Shown one piece after another: positions 30,203-38,308 of a stretch of DNA of 64,000 nucleotides; the first letter of the stretch is position 1; each line of letters starts with the position of its first letter. Both the position numbers and the translations under genes were made by a program. Below the pieces are notes generated by a model. The model saw only the letters and a list, made by a program, of their open reading frames with translations. It was not told the DNA's origin and did not search any database. Origin of the DNA: Thalassovita litoralis (GTDB lineage Bacteria; Pseudomonadota; Alphaproteobacteria; Rhodobacterales; Rhodobacteraceae); contig NZ_FXTO01000008.1 of assembly GCF_900182725.1 (NCBI RefSeq), forward strand, positions 62,001-126,000. Reading direction: 5' to 3'.

Positions 30203-33200
30203 ATGACACAGCTCACATCCCAGCTCGTCATCGAGCTGCTCGACAAGGTGACCAGCCCCGCACGGCGCGCGGCCAATGCGCTGGCCGGCATCTCCAACAC
30301 TGTGCAGGAAGCCAACGGCCAGCCCATCACCTTTGGCGACCGGCTGAATGCGGCGGTGACCCGTAACAACCGCGCGCTGGAGCACGCCCGGGGTGGTCTG
30401 GTCGATGCGGTTGCGGGTTTCTATGCGCTCAAGCAGGCCATCGGTGGCCCGGTTGAGGCTGCGGCGGAGTTGGAAAGCGCGATGGCCGATGTCCGCAAGG
30501 TCGTCGACTTCCCGACCCCTGAGGCGTTCCAGCAGTTCCAGCAGGATCTGTTCAATCTCTCGCGGGACATCCCCATCGCGGTGACCGGGCTTGCGGAGAT
30601 CGCGGCTGCGGCGGGTCAGGCAGGCATCGCAGGCGATGACCTGATCCGCTTTACAGAGGCGGCGTCCAAAATCGGTGTGGCCTTTGACATCAGCGCCGCG
30701 CAGGCAGGCGGGTCGATGGCCAACCTGATGACCGCGCTGGGTCTAACCATCGACGAGACGGTGTCGCTGGCGGATGCGATGAACCACCTGTCGAACAGCC
30801 AAGCCTCGAGTGCTGCGGATATCCTCGACGTTGTCTCGCGGGTTGGTGCGCAGGCGACGATGTTCGGCTTCACCGCCGAGCAGACCTCGGCCTTTGCCTC
30901 GGCGATGCTGGCAGCGGGGGCACAGTCCGATGTGGCGGCGACATCGTTCCGCAATATGGGCGCGGCCCTCACCAAGGGCACGGCAGCGACAAAATCCCAG
31001 CGCGGGGCCTTCAAGGAGCTGGGGCTCGACGCGGAAGCGGTGGCCAAGAAGATGCAGGAGGATGCGGTCGGGACCACGATCGACGTCCTACGGCGGATCA
31101 GCCAGCTGCCGAAGGAACAGCAGGCGGCCATTTCCAGTCAGCTCTTTGGCAACGAGGCCCGTGCGCTCGGGCCTCTACTGACCAATCTGGACCTTGTGCA
31201 GGACACGCTCGGCATGGTGGCCGATGAGGCAAACTATGCTGGGTCTTCCTTTGCGGAGTTCGAGGCGCGGAACAACACGTTCCAGTCCAATATGCAGACG
31301 CTGTCGAACCGGCTGTTTGAGCTCAAGGTCAATATTGGCAATGCCCTGATTCCGGCGCTGACGCGGTTGGGCGAGACGATTGCGCCGCTTTTGACAAAGC
31401 TGGCTGACCTGGCCGGGGCGTATCCCAATGTCACATTGGCCGTGGTGGCTGCGACCGCAGCTGTGATCGGGTTCAAGGCGACGATGGCCGGTCTGCGCTT
31501 CGCCGGGCTTCTGGGACGCGGTGGCGTCTTGTCGCTGATCGCGGCGGGATACAACACCATCGGCCGGGCTGCGATCGGGGCGCGCGCGGCGGCCACCAAC
31601 ATGATCGGGCTACAATCTGCGCTGGCTGCGATGTCCGGACGGCCGTTGGGTACGCTGGGGCGGCTGCGTGCCGGGCTGAGTGGCATTGCGCTGGCTTTCC
31701 CGGGTGTTGGCGCGTTGTCCTCCGGGATTGCAGCCATCGGTGCAGCCGTGGCAACGATCTCGGCCCCGGTCTGGGGCGCGTTTGCGGTGACTGCCGCTGC
31801 CGTGGCTGCAGCTGGGGTGACCATCTGGAAATATTGGGATCGAATCAAAGCAATCCTGTCTGGTGTGGGCCAGGCCATTGCGGACAGGCTTCGCCCGCAG
31901 CTCGATTGGCTTGGCGAAAAGCTGTCTGTCCTGACCCCGCTAACCGATGGGTTTGGTAAAGCGTGGGACTGGGTCTCCGAAAAGCTGTCCGGCGTCCGTG
32001 AAATGCTCTCGACGGTGTTCACCAAGGAGACGCTCTCCGAGGAGGACATTGCACAGATCACCGAGCGCGCGCGGGAGGTGACCCAGAACATCATCGACTG
32101 GTTTGCGGGCATCCCGGCTGGGCTGGCCAAAGTGGGTGCCGATCTTGTCGCGGCGGGCTGTGACATCATCCAGTCGATCTGGGACGGAGCCACCGAGCGG
32201 TTCAACGCTTTTATCGCGTGGGTCGGTGGTATCCCGGGGCGCATCATTGACGCGATCGGCAGCATCGATCTGTCGAGCCTGATAACCTTCGGCGAGCCGC
32301 CGCGCTGGCTGAAATGGATGATGGGCGAGGAAGAGGCGGCAGGGCCGGCAGCTGGACCAGCAACAGAACCAGCAACCCTGCCGGCCGCACCGCCGCCTTC
32401 GCAAGCTGAGCTCGGGGCCCTTGATGGTGACCAGCGGGCTGCCGCGAAAACGCTGATGGCGGCGCGCGAGGCGGGCGACCTCCCGACGCCGGAACACCTC
32501 AACGACCTGTCCGATTACGCGGGTCAGCTCCGCGAGGAAATGGCCAGCGTACAGGCGCAGATCGATCAGATCGATCAGAACGGCCCGATGGGCGATACTC
32601 TCGCCGTGCCGCTACAGCGCGACCTACGGCAATTGCAGGAGGAATTGGCTGCCGTCGAGGTTGATCTAGAAACCGGTCGGCAGCGCGCGAACGAGGTCAC
32701 CGAGGCGCTTCGTGTCCTCGGGGAAACCGAAGCCGAGCCAGAAATCAGCACTGCCTCGATCGACCGGGCGCTGGACCGGGTGAAACAGTTGCGGGCTGAA
32801 CTCCGCGCTGCGGATCAAGGGGCAAGCACACCGGCTCCTGCCACACCCGATGTGGATGGCGCCCGTGCAAAAGGTGGCCCCATTGACCGGAAGGGCACTT
32901 ATCTGGTCGGTGAACAAGGTCCAGAACTGATCACCCCGTCGCGCGCGGGCTTTGTGAATACGTTTGAGGCGGTGGCAGGACTGGTGCGCGCCATCAGTCA
33001 AATCCCGGCGGTGGCTGCATCCACGCAGGGTGCTGGTCCGCAGCTGATCGTGCCGACGCAAAGGGTTGTCAAACCGGGCGCGGCAGACATGCCGGAGACT
33101 CAGGCGGCTGTCCCATTTGCGCCCGACACTCCTGACCTGCAGCCGGCAACACAAACCTCGCCGGATGAGGCAAGCGCCGCACCCAGTGAACAGAAGGATG

Positions 33201-33367
33201 TCACCATCCAGGTCCATGTCGGCCAAATCACCGTGAGCCCCTCGATCACGACAACCGAGCGGGTCGACCCCGCGGCGCTCTCGCAAGCGATCACTGCGGC
33301 AATGCGCGATCAGGTGCGTGAGACCTTCCGGGGCGTGTTCGCGGATACAAGCATGAGGTTTGCGTGA
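30203..33367 (+). CDS. Tail tape measure protein
   Basis: 1054 residues. N-terminal TQLTSQLVIELLDKVTSPARRAANALAG, the TP901-type core (AELESAMADVRKVVDFPTPEAFQQFQQDLFNLSRDIPIAVTGLAEIAAAAGQAGI) and a hydrophobic central block (about residues 405-545, several glycine/alanine-rich helices) are typical. It sets tail length and helps to move DNA across the membrane. The segment GAKGGPIDRKGTYLVGEQGPEL near residue 890 is usual in P2-like tape measures. Confidence 0.93.
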   Translation: MTQLTSQLVIELLDKVTSPARRAANALAGISNTVQEANGQPITFGDRLNAAVTRNNRALEHARGGLVDAVAGFYALKQAIGGPVEAAAELESAMADVRKVVDFPTPEAFQQFQQDLFNLSRDIPIAVTGLAEIAAAAGQAGIAGDDLIRFTEAASKIGVAFDISAAQAGGSMANLMTALGLTIDETVSLADAMNHLSNSQASSAADILDVVSRVGAQATMFGFTAEQTSAFASAMLAAGAQSDVAATSFRNMGAALTKGTAATKSQRGAFKELGLDAEAVAKKMQEDAVGTTIDVLRRISQLPKEQQAAISSQLFGNEARALGPLLTNLDLVQDTLGMVADEANYAGSSFAEFEARNNTFQSNMQTLSNRLFELKVNIGNALIPALTRLGETIAPLLTKLADLAGAYPNVTLAVVAATAAVIGFKATMAGLRFAGLLGRGGVLSLIAAGYNTIGRAAIGARAAATNMIGLQSALAAMSGRPLGTLGRLRAGLSGIALAFPGVGALSSGIAAIGAAVATISAPVWGAFAVTAAAVAAAGVTIWKYWDRIKAILSGVGQAIADRLRPQLDWLGEKLSVLTPLTDGFGKAWDWVSEKLSGVREMLSTVFTKETLSEEDIAQITERAREVTQNIIDWFAGIPAGLAKVGADLVAAGCDIIQSIWDGATERFNAFIAWVGGIPGRIIDAIGSIDLSSLITFGEPPRWLKWMMGEEEAAGPAAGPATEPATLPAAPPPSQAELGALDGDQRAAAKTLMAAREAGDLPTPEHLNDLSDYAGQLREEMASVQAQIDQIDQNGPMGDTLAVPLQRDLRQLQEELAAVEVDLETGRQRANEVTEALRVLGETEAEPEISTASIDRALDRVKQLRAELRAADQGASTPAPATPDVDGARAKGGPIDRKGTYLVGEQGPELITPSRAGFVNTFEAVAGLVRAISQIPAVAASTQGAGPQLIVPTQRVVKPGAADMPETQAAVPFAPDTPDLQPATQTSPDEASAAPSEQKDVTIQVHVGQITVSPSITTTERVDPAALSQAITAAMRDQVRETFRGVFADTSMRFA

Positions 33368-33801
33368 TGCTGATGATGCTGGGCCCGGTGCAGTTCGAGG
33401 TGATCCCCTTCAACACGAACACCTATGGCCATGACCACACGGCAGGCTTTGCCGAAAAGCCGGTCCTCGGGGTCCGTCCACCTTTGGAGTTCGTGGGGGA
33501 GGGCCCGGAAAGCTGGGGCATCAAGGCCAAGCTCTATCCCGAAACGTTCGGCGGGCTTGGCCATTTGCAGACACTCTATCAGGCCCGGGCCTCGGGCCGG
33601 CCGCAATACCTGATGCGTGGAGACGGCGCCGTGATGGGCTGGGTGGTCATTCTCGATGTGAAAGAACGCGCCACCTATCTCGACCCGAAAGGCGTCGGCA
33701 AGGTGATTGATGTCGATATCACCGTCAAACGCTGCGATGCGCCATCCTCGGGCAGCTTCTTCTCGCTGCTGGCGGACATATTCCTCTGGGCAACCCGATG
33801 A
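33367..33801 (+). CDS. Tail protein U (P2 gpU-like)
   Basis: 144 residues from ATG 33367 (a GTG at 33364 is possible); GAGG at 33356 gives a good spacing. LGPVQFEVIPFNTNTYGHDHTAGFAEKPVLGVRPPLEFVGEGPESWGIKAKLYPETFGGLGHLQTL is the gpU signature. gpU completes or terminates the tail tube at the head-proximal end. It ends with a four-base overlap with gene X. Confidence 0.9.
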   Translation: MLMMLGPVQFEVIPFNTNTYGHDHTAGFAEKPVLGVRPPLEFVGEGPESWGIKAKLYPETFGGLGHLQTLYQARASGRPQYLMRGDGAVMGWVVILDVKERATYLDPKGVGKVIDVDITVKRCDAPSSGSFFSLLADIFLWATR

Positions 33802-34025
33802 CCACCATGACCGAAACCGTGACCGTCGAAGGCGACAGCTTGACCGTCTCCCTGATCGTCTGGCGCCGGTTCCACCGGCAGATGCCGAGGCTGGTCGAGG
33901 AGATTTACTACATCAACCCCGGCCTGGCTGAGTACGGCCAGACCCTGCCGGTGGGCGTCACCTTTGAGATGCCCATTCCAATCCCACGGGCGCAGCAGGT
34001 CCTGGACCCGATCACGCTCTGGTAG
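33798..34025 (+). CDS. Tail protein X (P2 gpX-like, LysM-type)
   Basis: 75 residues. TVTVEGDSLTVSLIVWRRFHRQMPRLVEEIYYINPGLAEYGQTLPVGVTFEMP is a LysM-like fold that binds peptidoglycan, standard for gpX. Start overlaps the gpU stop (ATGA). It helps to join the tail to the cell wall or is a baseplate-hub component. Gene order U-X-D is that of P2. Confidence 0.92.
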   Translation: MTTMTETVTVEGDSLTVSLIVWRRFHRQMPRLVEEIYYINPGLAEYGQTLPVGVTFEMPIPIPRAQQVLDPITLW

Positions 34026-34037
34026 GAAAGGATCATC

Positions 34038-35120
34038 ATGGGCAAGCGTGCGGTGTTCAACGTGACGGTGGCCGGCACCAATATCACCACCATCCTGCTG
34101 CCGGTGCTGATCGGCCTGCGGGTCTCCGACAAGGTGGGCACCCATACCGACAGCGCCGAGCTTGAAATCGACGACACCGACGCCCGGATCGTGCTGCCTC
34201 GGAAAGGCGCGGCCGTAGAGATCGCACTTGGCTGGGAGGACGAGGGGATGCGCGTGGTCTTTCGCGGCACCGTGGATGAGGTCAAATCCTCGGGCAGCCG
34301 CGGCGGTGGCCGGCGGATCATGATCTCGGCCAAGGGGATGGACACCACAGGACCCGCTAAGGAGGGCCAACAGCGCCACTGGGACAATGCGCCCATCGAG
34401 ACCATCCTGCGCGATGCCGCGGCCTTTGCCGGCATCCCGACCGTCGAGGTCGACCCGGACCTGCGCCTGCTGCGCCGCGTTTACTTTGCCGCCAGTGATG
34501 AAAGCTTCGTGGCCATCGGCGAGCGTCTGGCCCGAGAGGTCGGTGGCAACTTCAGGATCGTGGGCGACCGCGCCATCCTCTCCAAGCGCAATGGCAATTA
34601 TCAGGCCTTTGTTCTGGCCCGCTGGGGCGACACCCTGCACAGTTGGGACATTGCCCCGCAGCTGGGACGGCCGCAGTTCAATATCACCCGCGGCCGCTGG
34701 TATGACATGATCGCCGCCGACTGGCGGTATCTCGACAAGCCCGTCGGTCTCGACGTCCGGGCGCTCCATGCTGCGCGCTTTGCCAAGCCCTGGTTGCTCG
34801 AAACCGATCAGCAGACCGACAGTGACAAGGCCACCAGTGAGCGCGATGCCGGTGAGGGCACGGTCACCATCGAAGGCAATACCCGCGCCATCCCTGACGG
34901 GCTCTGTCTTGTCACCGGCACCCGGCCCGGGGTGGATGGCGCCTATCGCATCGAGACGGTGACCCACAGCTATACCCGCGCGGGTGGCTTTGTGACCGCG
35001 CTCGAGCTCAAGCAGCCCCAGCAGGGCGCCGGCGCCGATGCGCGGGAAGATGATGTGGCTCCTGTTGCGCCAGATCGGACACCTCCAAATGCTGACCCGG
35101 ACGCAACCGGGCCATTTTGA
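34038..35120 (+). CDS. Phage late control protein D family (tail hub)
   Basis: 360 residues. FNVTVAGTNITTILLPVLIGLRVSDKVGTHTDSAELEIDDTDARIVLPRKGAAVEIALGW is typical of gpD, the hub protein that links tube and spike (T4 gp27 analogue). The C-terminal part includes the beta-rich domain (LDVRALHAARFAKPWLLETDQQTDSDKATSERDAGEGT) and a disordered acidic end. In P2 gpD works with gpV. AGGAAAGGATC precedes the start. Confidence 0.92.
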   Translation: MGKRAVFNVTVAGTNITTILLPVLIGLRVSDKVGTHTDSAELEIDDTDARIVLPRKGAAVEIALGWEDEGMRVVFRGTVDEVKSSGSRGGGRRIMISAKGMDTTGPAKEGQQRHWDNAPIETILRDAAAFAGIPTVEVDPDLRLLRRVYFAASDESFVAIGERLAREVGGNFRIVGDRAILSKRNGNYQAFVLARWGDTLHSWDIAPQLGRPQFNITRGRWYDMIAADWRYLDKPVGLDVRALHAARFAKPWLLETDQQTDSDKATSERDAGEGTVTIEGNTRAIPDGLCLVTGTRPGVDGAYRIETVTHSYTRAGGFVTALELKQPQQGAGADAREDDVAPVAPDRTPPNADPDATGPF

Positions 35121-35140
35121 ACTGACACAGAGGCATCGTC

Positions 35141-35464
35141 ATGCAGCAAGATTGGGTCGCCACCATTCCGTCACTCGTCTACTTCATTATCGGGCTGGGC
35201 GGTGTCGCCGGCGCCTTGCTGGCCATCGTCAAGCTGTGGCAGGTGATCCGTCCTGCAAGCCACAGCACCGAGCAGGATATCGAGCGTATCAAGGAGGATG
35301 TCCACGACATCCGCGGCCGGGTGGTCGCCCTCGAAATCGAGGTCGCCAAGATTGACCAACCCGCCATCGTCAAACGCTTCGACGGCATCGAGGGCAAGAT
35401 CGACCGGCTCTACGAATTCCTCCTCGAGCGGTTCTCCGACAGCGCACCTGACCGAAAACGCTGA
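35141..35464 (+). CDS. Membrane protein with coiled coil, possible holin
   Basis: 107 residues. One hydrophobic segment (SLVYFIIGLGGVAGALLAIVKLW, about 11-33) is followed by a heptad-like helix (DIERIKEDVHDIRGRVVALEIEVAKI, about 45-70) and a second charged helix. It sits directly before the endolysin block. XhlA-type phage membrane proteins have a similar coiled-coil/membrane build with the opposite order. A holin or lysis-accessory role is inferred from position. Confidence 0.5.
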   Translation: MQQDWVATIPSLVYFIIGLGGVAGALLAIVKLWQVIRPASHSTEQDIERIKEDVHDIRGRVVALEIEVAKIDQPAIVKRFDGIEGKIDRLYEFLLERFSDSAPDRKR

Positions 35465-35473
35465 GGAAGGGCT

Positions 35474-35803
35474 ATGATTTTGATCATTGGGCAGCGGCCT
35501 CTTGATGCGGATGAGATCAAGCCCATGTGGACTGCCATGAGCCTGTGGACAGAGGTGCCCCCAATGACGGATATCGCAGACATCCTGGCAGAGGTGATGC
35601 ACTCACCTGAACCTGTGGGTGCCATTCGCGCCATGGTCTTGGCGCATGGCGGATCATGGGCCGATCCCGAAAACGTCAGTGGACTCTTCGAGGTGCAATT
35701 GGCCGGTCTGATCGGCATTGGGCCATCTGCGGCATCTGCTGTGGATGACTGGGTTTACCAAGCCAAAAGGCAGGTGGGCGGTAAAACCGACGTGAAAACG
35801 TAA
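35474..35803 (+). CDS. Hypothetical phage protein
   Basis: 109 residues, soluble, no known domain (TDIADILAEVMHSPEPVGAIRAMVLAHGG and GLFEVQLAGLIGIGPSAASAVDDW). GAGGAAGG precedes the ATG. It lies between the possible holin and a strong terminator. The start MILIIGQRPL could alternatively be a later ATG. Function unknown. Confidence 0.5.
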   Translation: MILIIGQRPLDADEIKPMWTAMSLWTEVPPMTDIADILAEVMHSPEPVGAIRAMVLAHGGSWADPENVSGLFEVQLAGLIGIGPSAASAVDDWVYQAKRQVGGKTDVKT

Positions 35804-35851
35804 ACCCATCCCGCGCAGGCACACTTTACCAAAATCATCACAGATCACATG

Positions 35852-35874
35852 GCCGCCCTTTGGGGCGGCTTTTT
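35852..35874 (+). terminator. Rho-independent terminator before the endolysin
   Basis: GCCGCCC (35852-35858), loop TTTG, GGGCGGC (35863-35869), then TTTTT. A perfect 7-bp GC stem with a T tail. The endolysin starts 20 bases later. Confidence 0.85.
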
Positions 35875-35894
35875 GCATGCGGAAGGACCACCAC

Positions 35895-36827
35895 ATGACC
35901 CCCTATGAGATTGCACAGACCTATATCGGCACCACAGAAGGCCCGGGCCCGGAGAACAACCCAGTCATCATGGAGATGTACGCCTCTGTGGGCCACGATT
36001 GGGTGGAACATGACAGCGTGGCCTGGTGTGCCGCCTTTGTCGGCCACTGCCTGGAACAGGCCGGGATCCGCTCGACGCGCAAACTGACCGCGCGCTCTTA
36101 TCTGGATTGGGGCGTGCCGGTCGACATCGCTGATTCGCAACCCGGCGACATTGGCATTATCCCGCGTGGATCGTCCAGTTGGCAGGGTCACGTCTTCTTT
36201 GTCGATCGGATCGAAGGCGGCTGGGTCTGGGGGCTGGGCGGCAACCAGGGGGATGCGGTCAATGTCAGGCGCTATCCTGTATCGAAGCTGCTTGGAATTC
36301 GTCGAGCAGGACACGTATCGCCGGCTACGCGCCTGTCCGTGCGCCAGGTGCAGAAGCGTTTGAAGGACCTCGGTTATCATGAGGTTGGCGTTGCCGACGG
36401 CCTGCTCGGACCACGAACGCGGGGCGCGATCCTGGCCTTCCGAGATGATCATGCATTGCCGCTGGTCCCGATCATCGATGTTGCTCTGGAAGAGGCCCTG
36501 GTAGCAGCAGAGCCGCGACCTGTCGCGCCGGAGCGTGCAGCCGGCATGCCAAAGCGTAGTCGCATTGTTGCTGCCAGTGACGCCCAGATCGGTGTCGGGC
36601 TTTTTGGTGTCGTTGGAACCGTGACAGCCCAGGCCGCACCGATCCTGCCAGACGCCGAAGCAGCGCAGGACGGTGTGGCGCGGTTTATCGATCTGCTCAG
36701 TTTGAACGATCGGCTGTCAGGACTGGCGCCATGGATTGGCCTGCTTTGCTTCGTCGTTGTGATCATTTGCGCCGTGCATGCCCGCCATGCCCGGATTGAG
36801 GATCACCGTCGCGGAAGGACGATGTGA
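35895..36827 (+). CDS. Endolysin: CHAP-like amidase + peptidoglycan-binding + C-terminal membrane segment
   Basis: 310 residues from ATG 35895 (AAGGA seven bases before). Residues 1-145 are a TIGR02594-type NlpC/CHAP peptidase: catalytic Cys45 in VAWCAAFVGH, PGD at 83-85 and His99 in GHVFFV. Residues 147-190 carry a peptidoglycan-binding repeat (VRQVQKRLKDLGYHEVGVADGLLGPRTRGAILAF). Near the C-terminus a hydrophobic helix (APWIGLLCFVVVIICAVHA) follows a linker. Classic endolysins lack such an anchor. It may be tethered to the inner membrane until holin action. Confidence 0.85.
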   Translation: MTPYEIAQTYIGTTEGPGPENNPVIMEMYASVGHDWVEHDSVAWCAAFVGHCLEQAGIRSTRKLTARSYLDWGVPVDIADSQPGDIGIIPRGSSSWQGHVFFVDRIEGGWVWGLGGNQGDAVNVRRYPVSKLLGIRRAGHVSPATRLSVRQVQKRLKDLGYHEVGVADGLLGPRTRGAILAFRDDHALPLVPIIDVALEEALVAAEPRPVAPERAAGMPKRSRIVAASDAQIGVGLFGVVGTVTAQAAPILPDAEAAQDGVARFIDLLSLNDRLSGLAPWIGLLCFVVVIICAVHARHARIEDHRRGRTM

Positions 36828-37087
36828 ACATGATGGGGTTGATCACCAGCATGCTGGCGGGGCTGTCGCGACGGGTGGCTCTTTGGTTCAGCCTCGGTCT
36901 GGCGTTGATCGCGGCGCTGGCAATCATGTGGCGTCGGGGCAGGGCGGCAGGCAAGGCCGCCTATGCGATCCGTCGCGCCGAGGCCAGCATTCGCGGGCTC
37001 ACCACTTCGAGGGATATCCGTCATGAAGTTGAAACCTCTGATCCTGATGATCTCGATCGCCGCCTTGACCGCTGGATGCGGGATTGA
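36824..37087 (+). CDS. Rz-like inner-membrane spanin
   Basis: 87 residues from GTG 36824 (or ATG 36830). An N-terminal helix (VALWFSLGLALIAALAIMWRRGR) is followed by a charged alpha-helical tail (GKAAYAIRRAEASIRGLT). It lies directly after the endolysin and overlaps it by four bases. A lipoprotein gene begins inside its 3' end in another frame, the hallmark of Rz/Rz1 pairs. The pair would fuse inner and outer membranes at the end of lysis. Confidence 0.8.
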   Translation: MNMMGLITSMLAGLSRRVALWFSLGLALIAALAIMWRRGRAAGKAAYAIRRAEASIRGLTTSRDIRHEVETSDPDDLDRRLDRWMRD

Positions 37088-37226
37088 TCGGCGTTTCCTG
37101 CATGAGGATTGCGATTGGGCTCAGCCAATTCGCCCTGCGCGCGCCGACGTGTTGTCGGAAAACACCAAAGCCCAGATCCTCGCCCATAATGAGATTGGCG
37201 CGCGTCTGTGTGGGTGGCGCCCATGA
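37023..37226 (+). CDS. Rz1-like outer-membrane spanin lipoprotein
   Basis: 67 residues from ATG 37023 in the +1 frame relative to the Rz-like gene; the longer frame from 36963 lacks a binding site. KLKPLILMISIAALTAGCG is a signal sequence ending in a lipobox (LTAGC). The mature part is short (about 50 residues), with CDWAQPIRPARADV. Overlap with Rz and the lipobox make it the outer-membrane partner. It is the last prophage gene before the IS-split yecA-like remnant. Confidence 0.82.
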   Translation: MKLKPLILMISIAALTAGCGIDRRFLHEDCDWAQPIRPARADVLSENTKAQILAHNEIGARLCGWRP

Positions 37227-37370
37227 CGTTGACCCGTGGCTTTCAGTTGCGGCCGCAACAGTGCTTGTATTTGCGGCCCGAACCGCAGGAACATGGATCG
37301 TTGCGGCCGGGTCGCGGACCTGAACCGCCCCGGGTTTACCGGAGAGTAAAACACTCAAAGGATGAGCCCT

Positions 37371-37703
37371 ATGACAAAGCAGAGATTCACCCCCGCCTAT
37401 CCGGCCGAGCTTCGCGAACGCGGTGTTCGGATGTTTCGAGAGAACCGTGCCGATTATTCCAGCGATACGGCCGCCTATAAGGCCATCGCGCCGAAGCTTG
37501 GCTGTTCGCCGGACAGTCTGCGGGTCTGGTGTCAGCAGGCCGAACGCGATGCCGGGCAGCGGGCCGGTCTGACAAGTGCCGAGAAGGATCGGATCAAGGA
37601 ACTTGAGCGTGAGGTCCGTGAACTGCGCCAGGCCAATGAGATCCTGAAGAAGGCCAGCGCATATTTCGCAGCGGCGGAGCTCGACCGCCCATTCCGCAAA
37701 TGA
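37371..37703 (+). CDS. IS3-family transposase OrfA
   Basis: 110 residues from ATG 37371 (ATG 37362 also possible). Helix-turn-helix TPAYPAELRERGVRMFRE, KAIAPKLGCSPDSLRVWCQQAER, then a leucine-zipper-like region (ELEREVRELRQANEILKKASAYFAAAE). It binds the IS ends. Its stop overlaps the orfB start (ATGA, 37700-37703), where IS3 elements normally make a frameshift fusion. It appears intact. Confidence 0.92.
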   Translation: MTKQRFTPAYPAELRERGVRMFRENRADYSSDTAAYKAIAPKLGCSPDSLRVWCQQAERDAGQRAGLTSAEKDRIKELEREVRELRQANEILKKASAYFAAAELDRPFRK

Positions 37704-38308
37704 TCGCGTTCATTGATGATCGCCGTTGTGTCCATGGTGTCGGGCCGATCTGCCGGGTTCTGGGGATCGCACCATCGACTTATTACGCCTTCAAGGCCGT
37801 GGAGCGTGATCCGGATCTGGCATCGGACCGGGCCAGGCAGGATCAGCTGGACATGGCTGCGATCAAGCAGGCCTTCGAGGGCAGCGGGGGACGATATGGC
37901 GCGCGCAAGGTCTGGCACCAGCTACGCCGCAGCGGCCATGATATCGCCCGCTGCACGGTGGAGAGGTTGATGCAGGTCATGGGATTACAAGGCGTTGTGC
38001 GGGGCAAGAAGGTGATCACCACCAACCCCGATACGGCACAACCTTGCCCGGACGATAAGGTAAACCGAGCCTTCGTGGCGGACATGCCGAACCAGCTTTG
38101 GGTCAGCGACTTCACCTATGTTTCCAGCTGGCAAGGAATGGTCTACGTGGCTTTCATCATCGACGTCTTCGCCCGCAAGATCGTTGGCTGGCGCGTCTCG
38201 ACCTCGATGACGACTGGTTTCGTCTTGGATGCCCTGAACTAGGCCATCTGCCAGAGGGCGCCGTCTGAGGCTGACAAATTGATCCATCACAGTGATCGTG
38301 GCAGCCAA

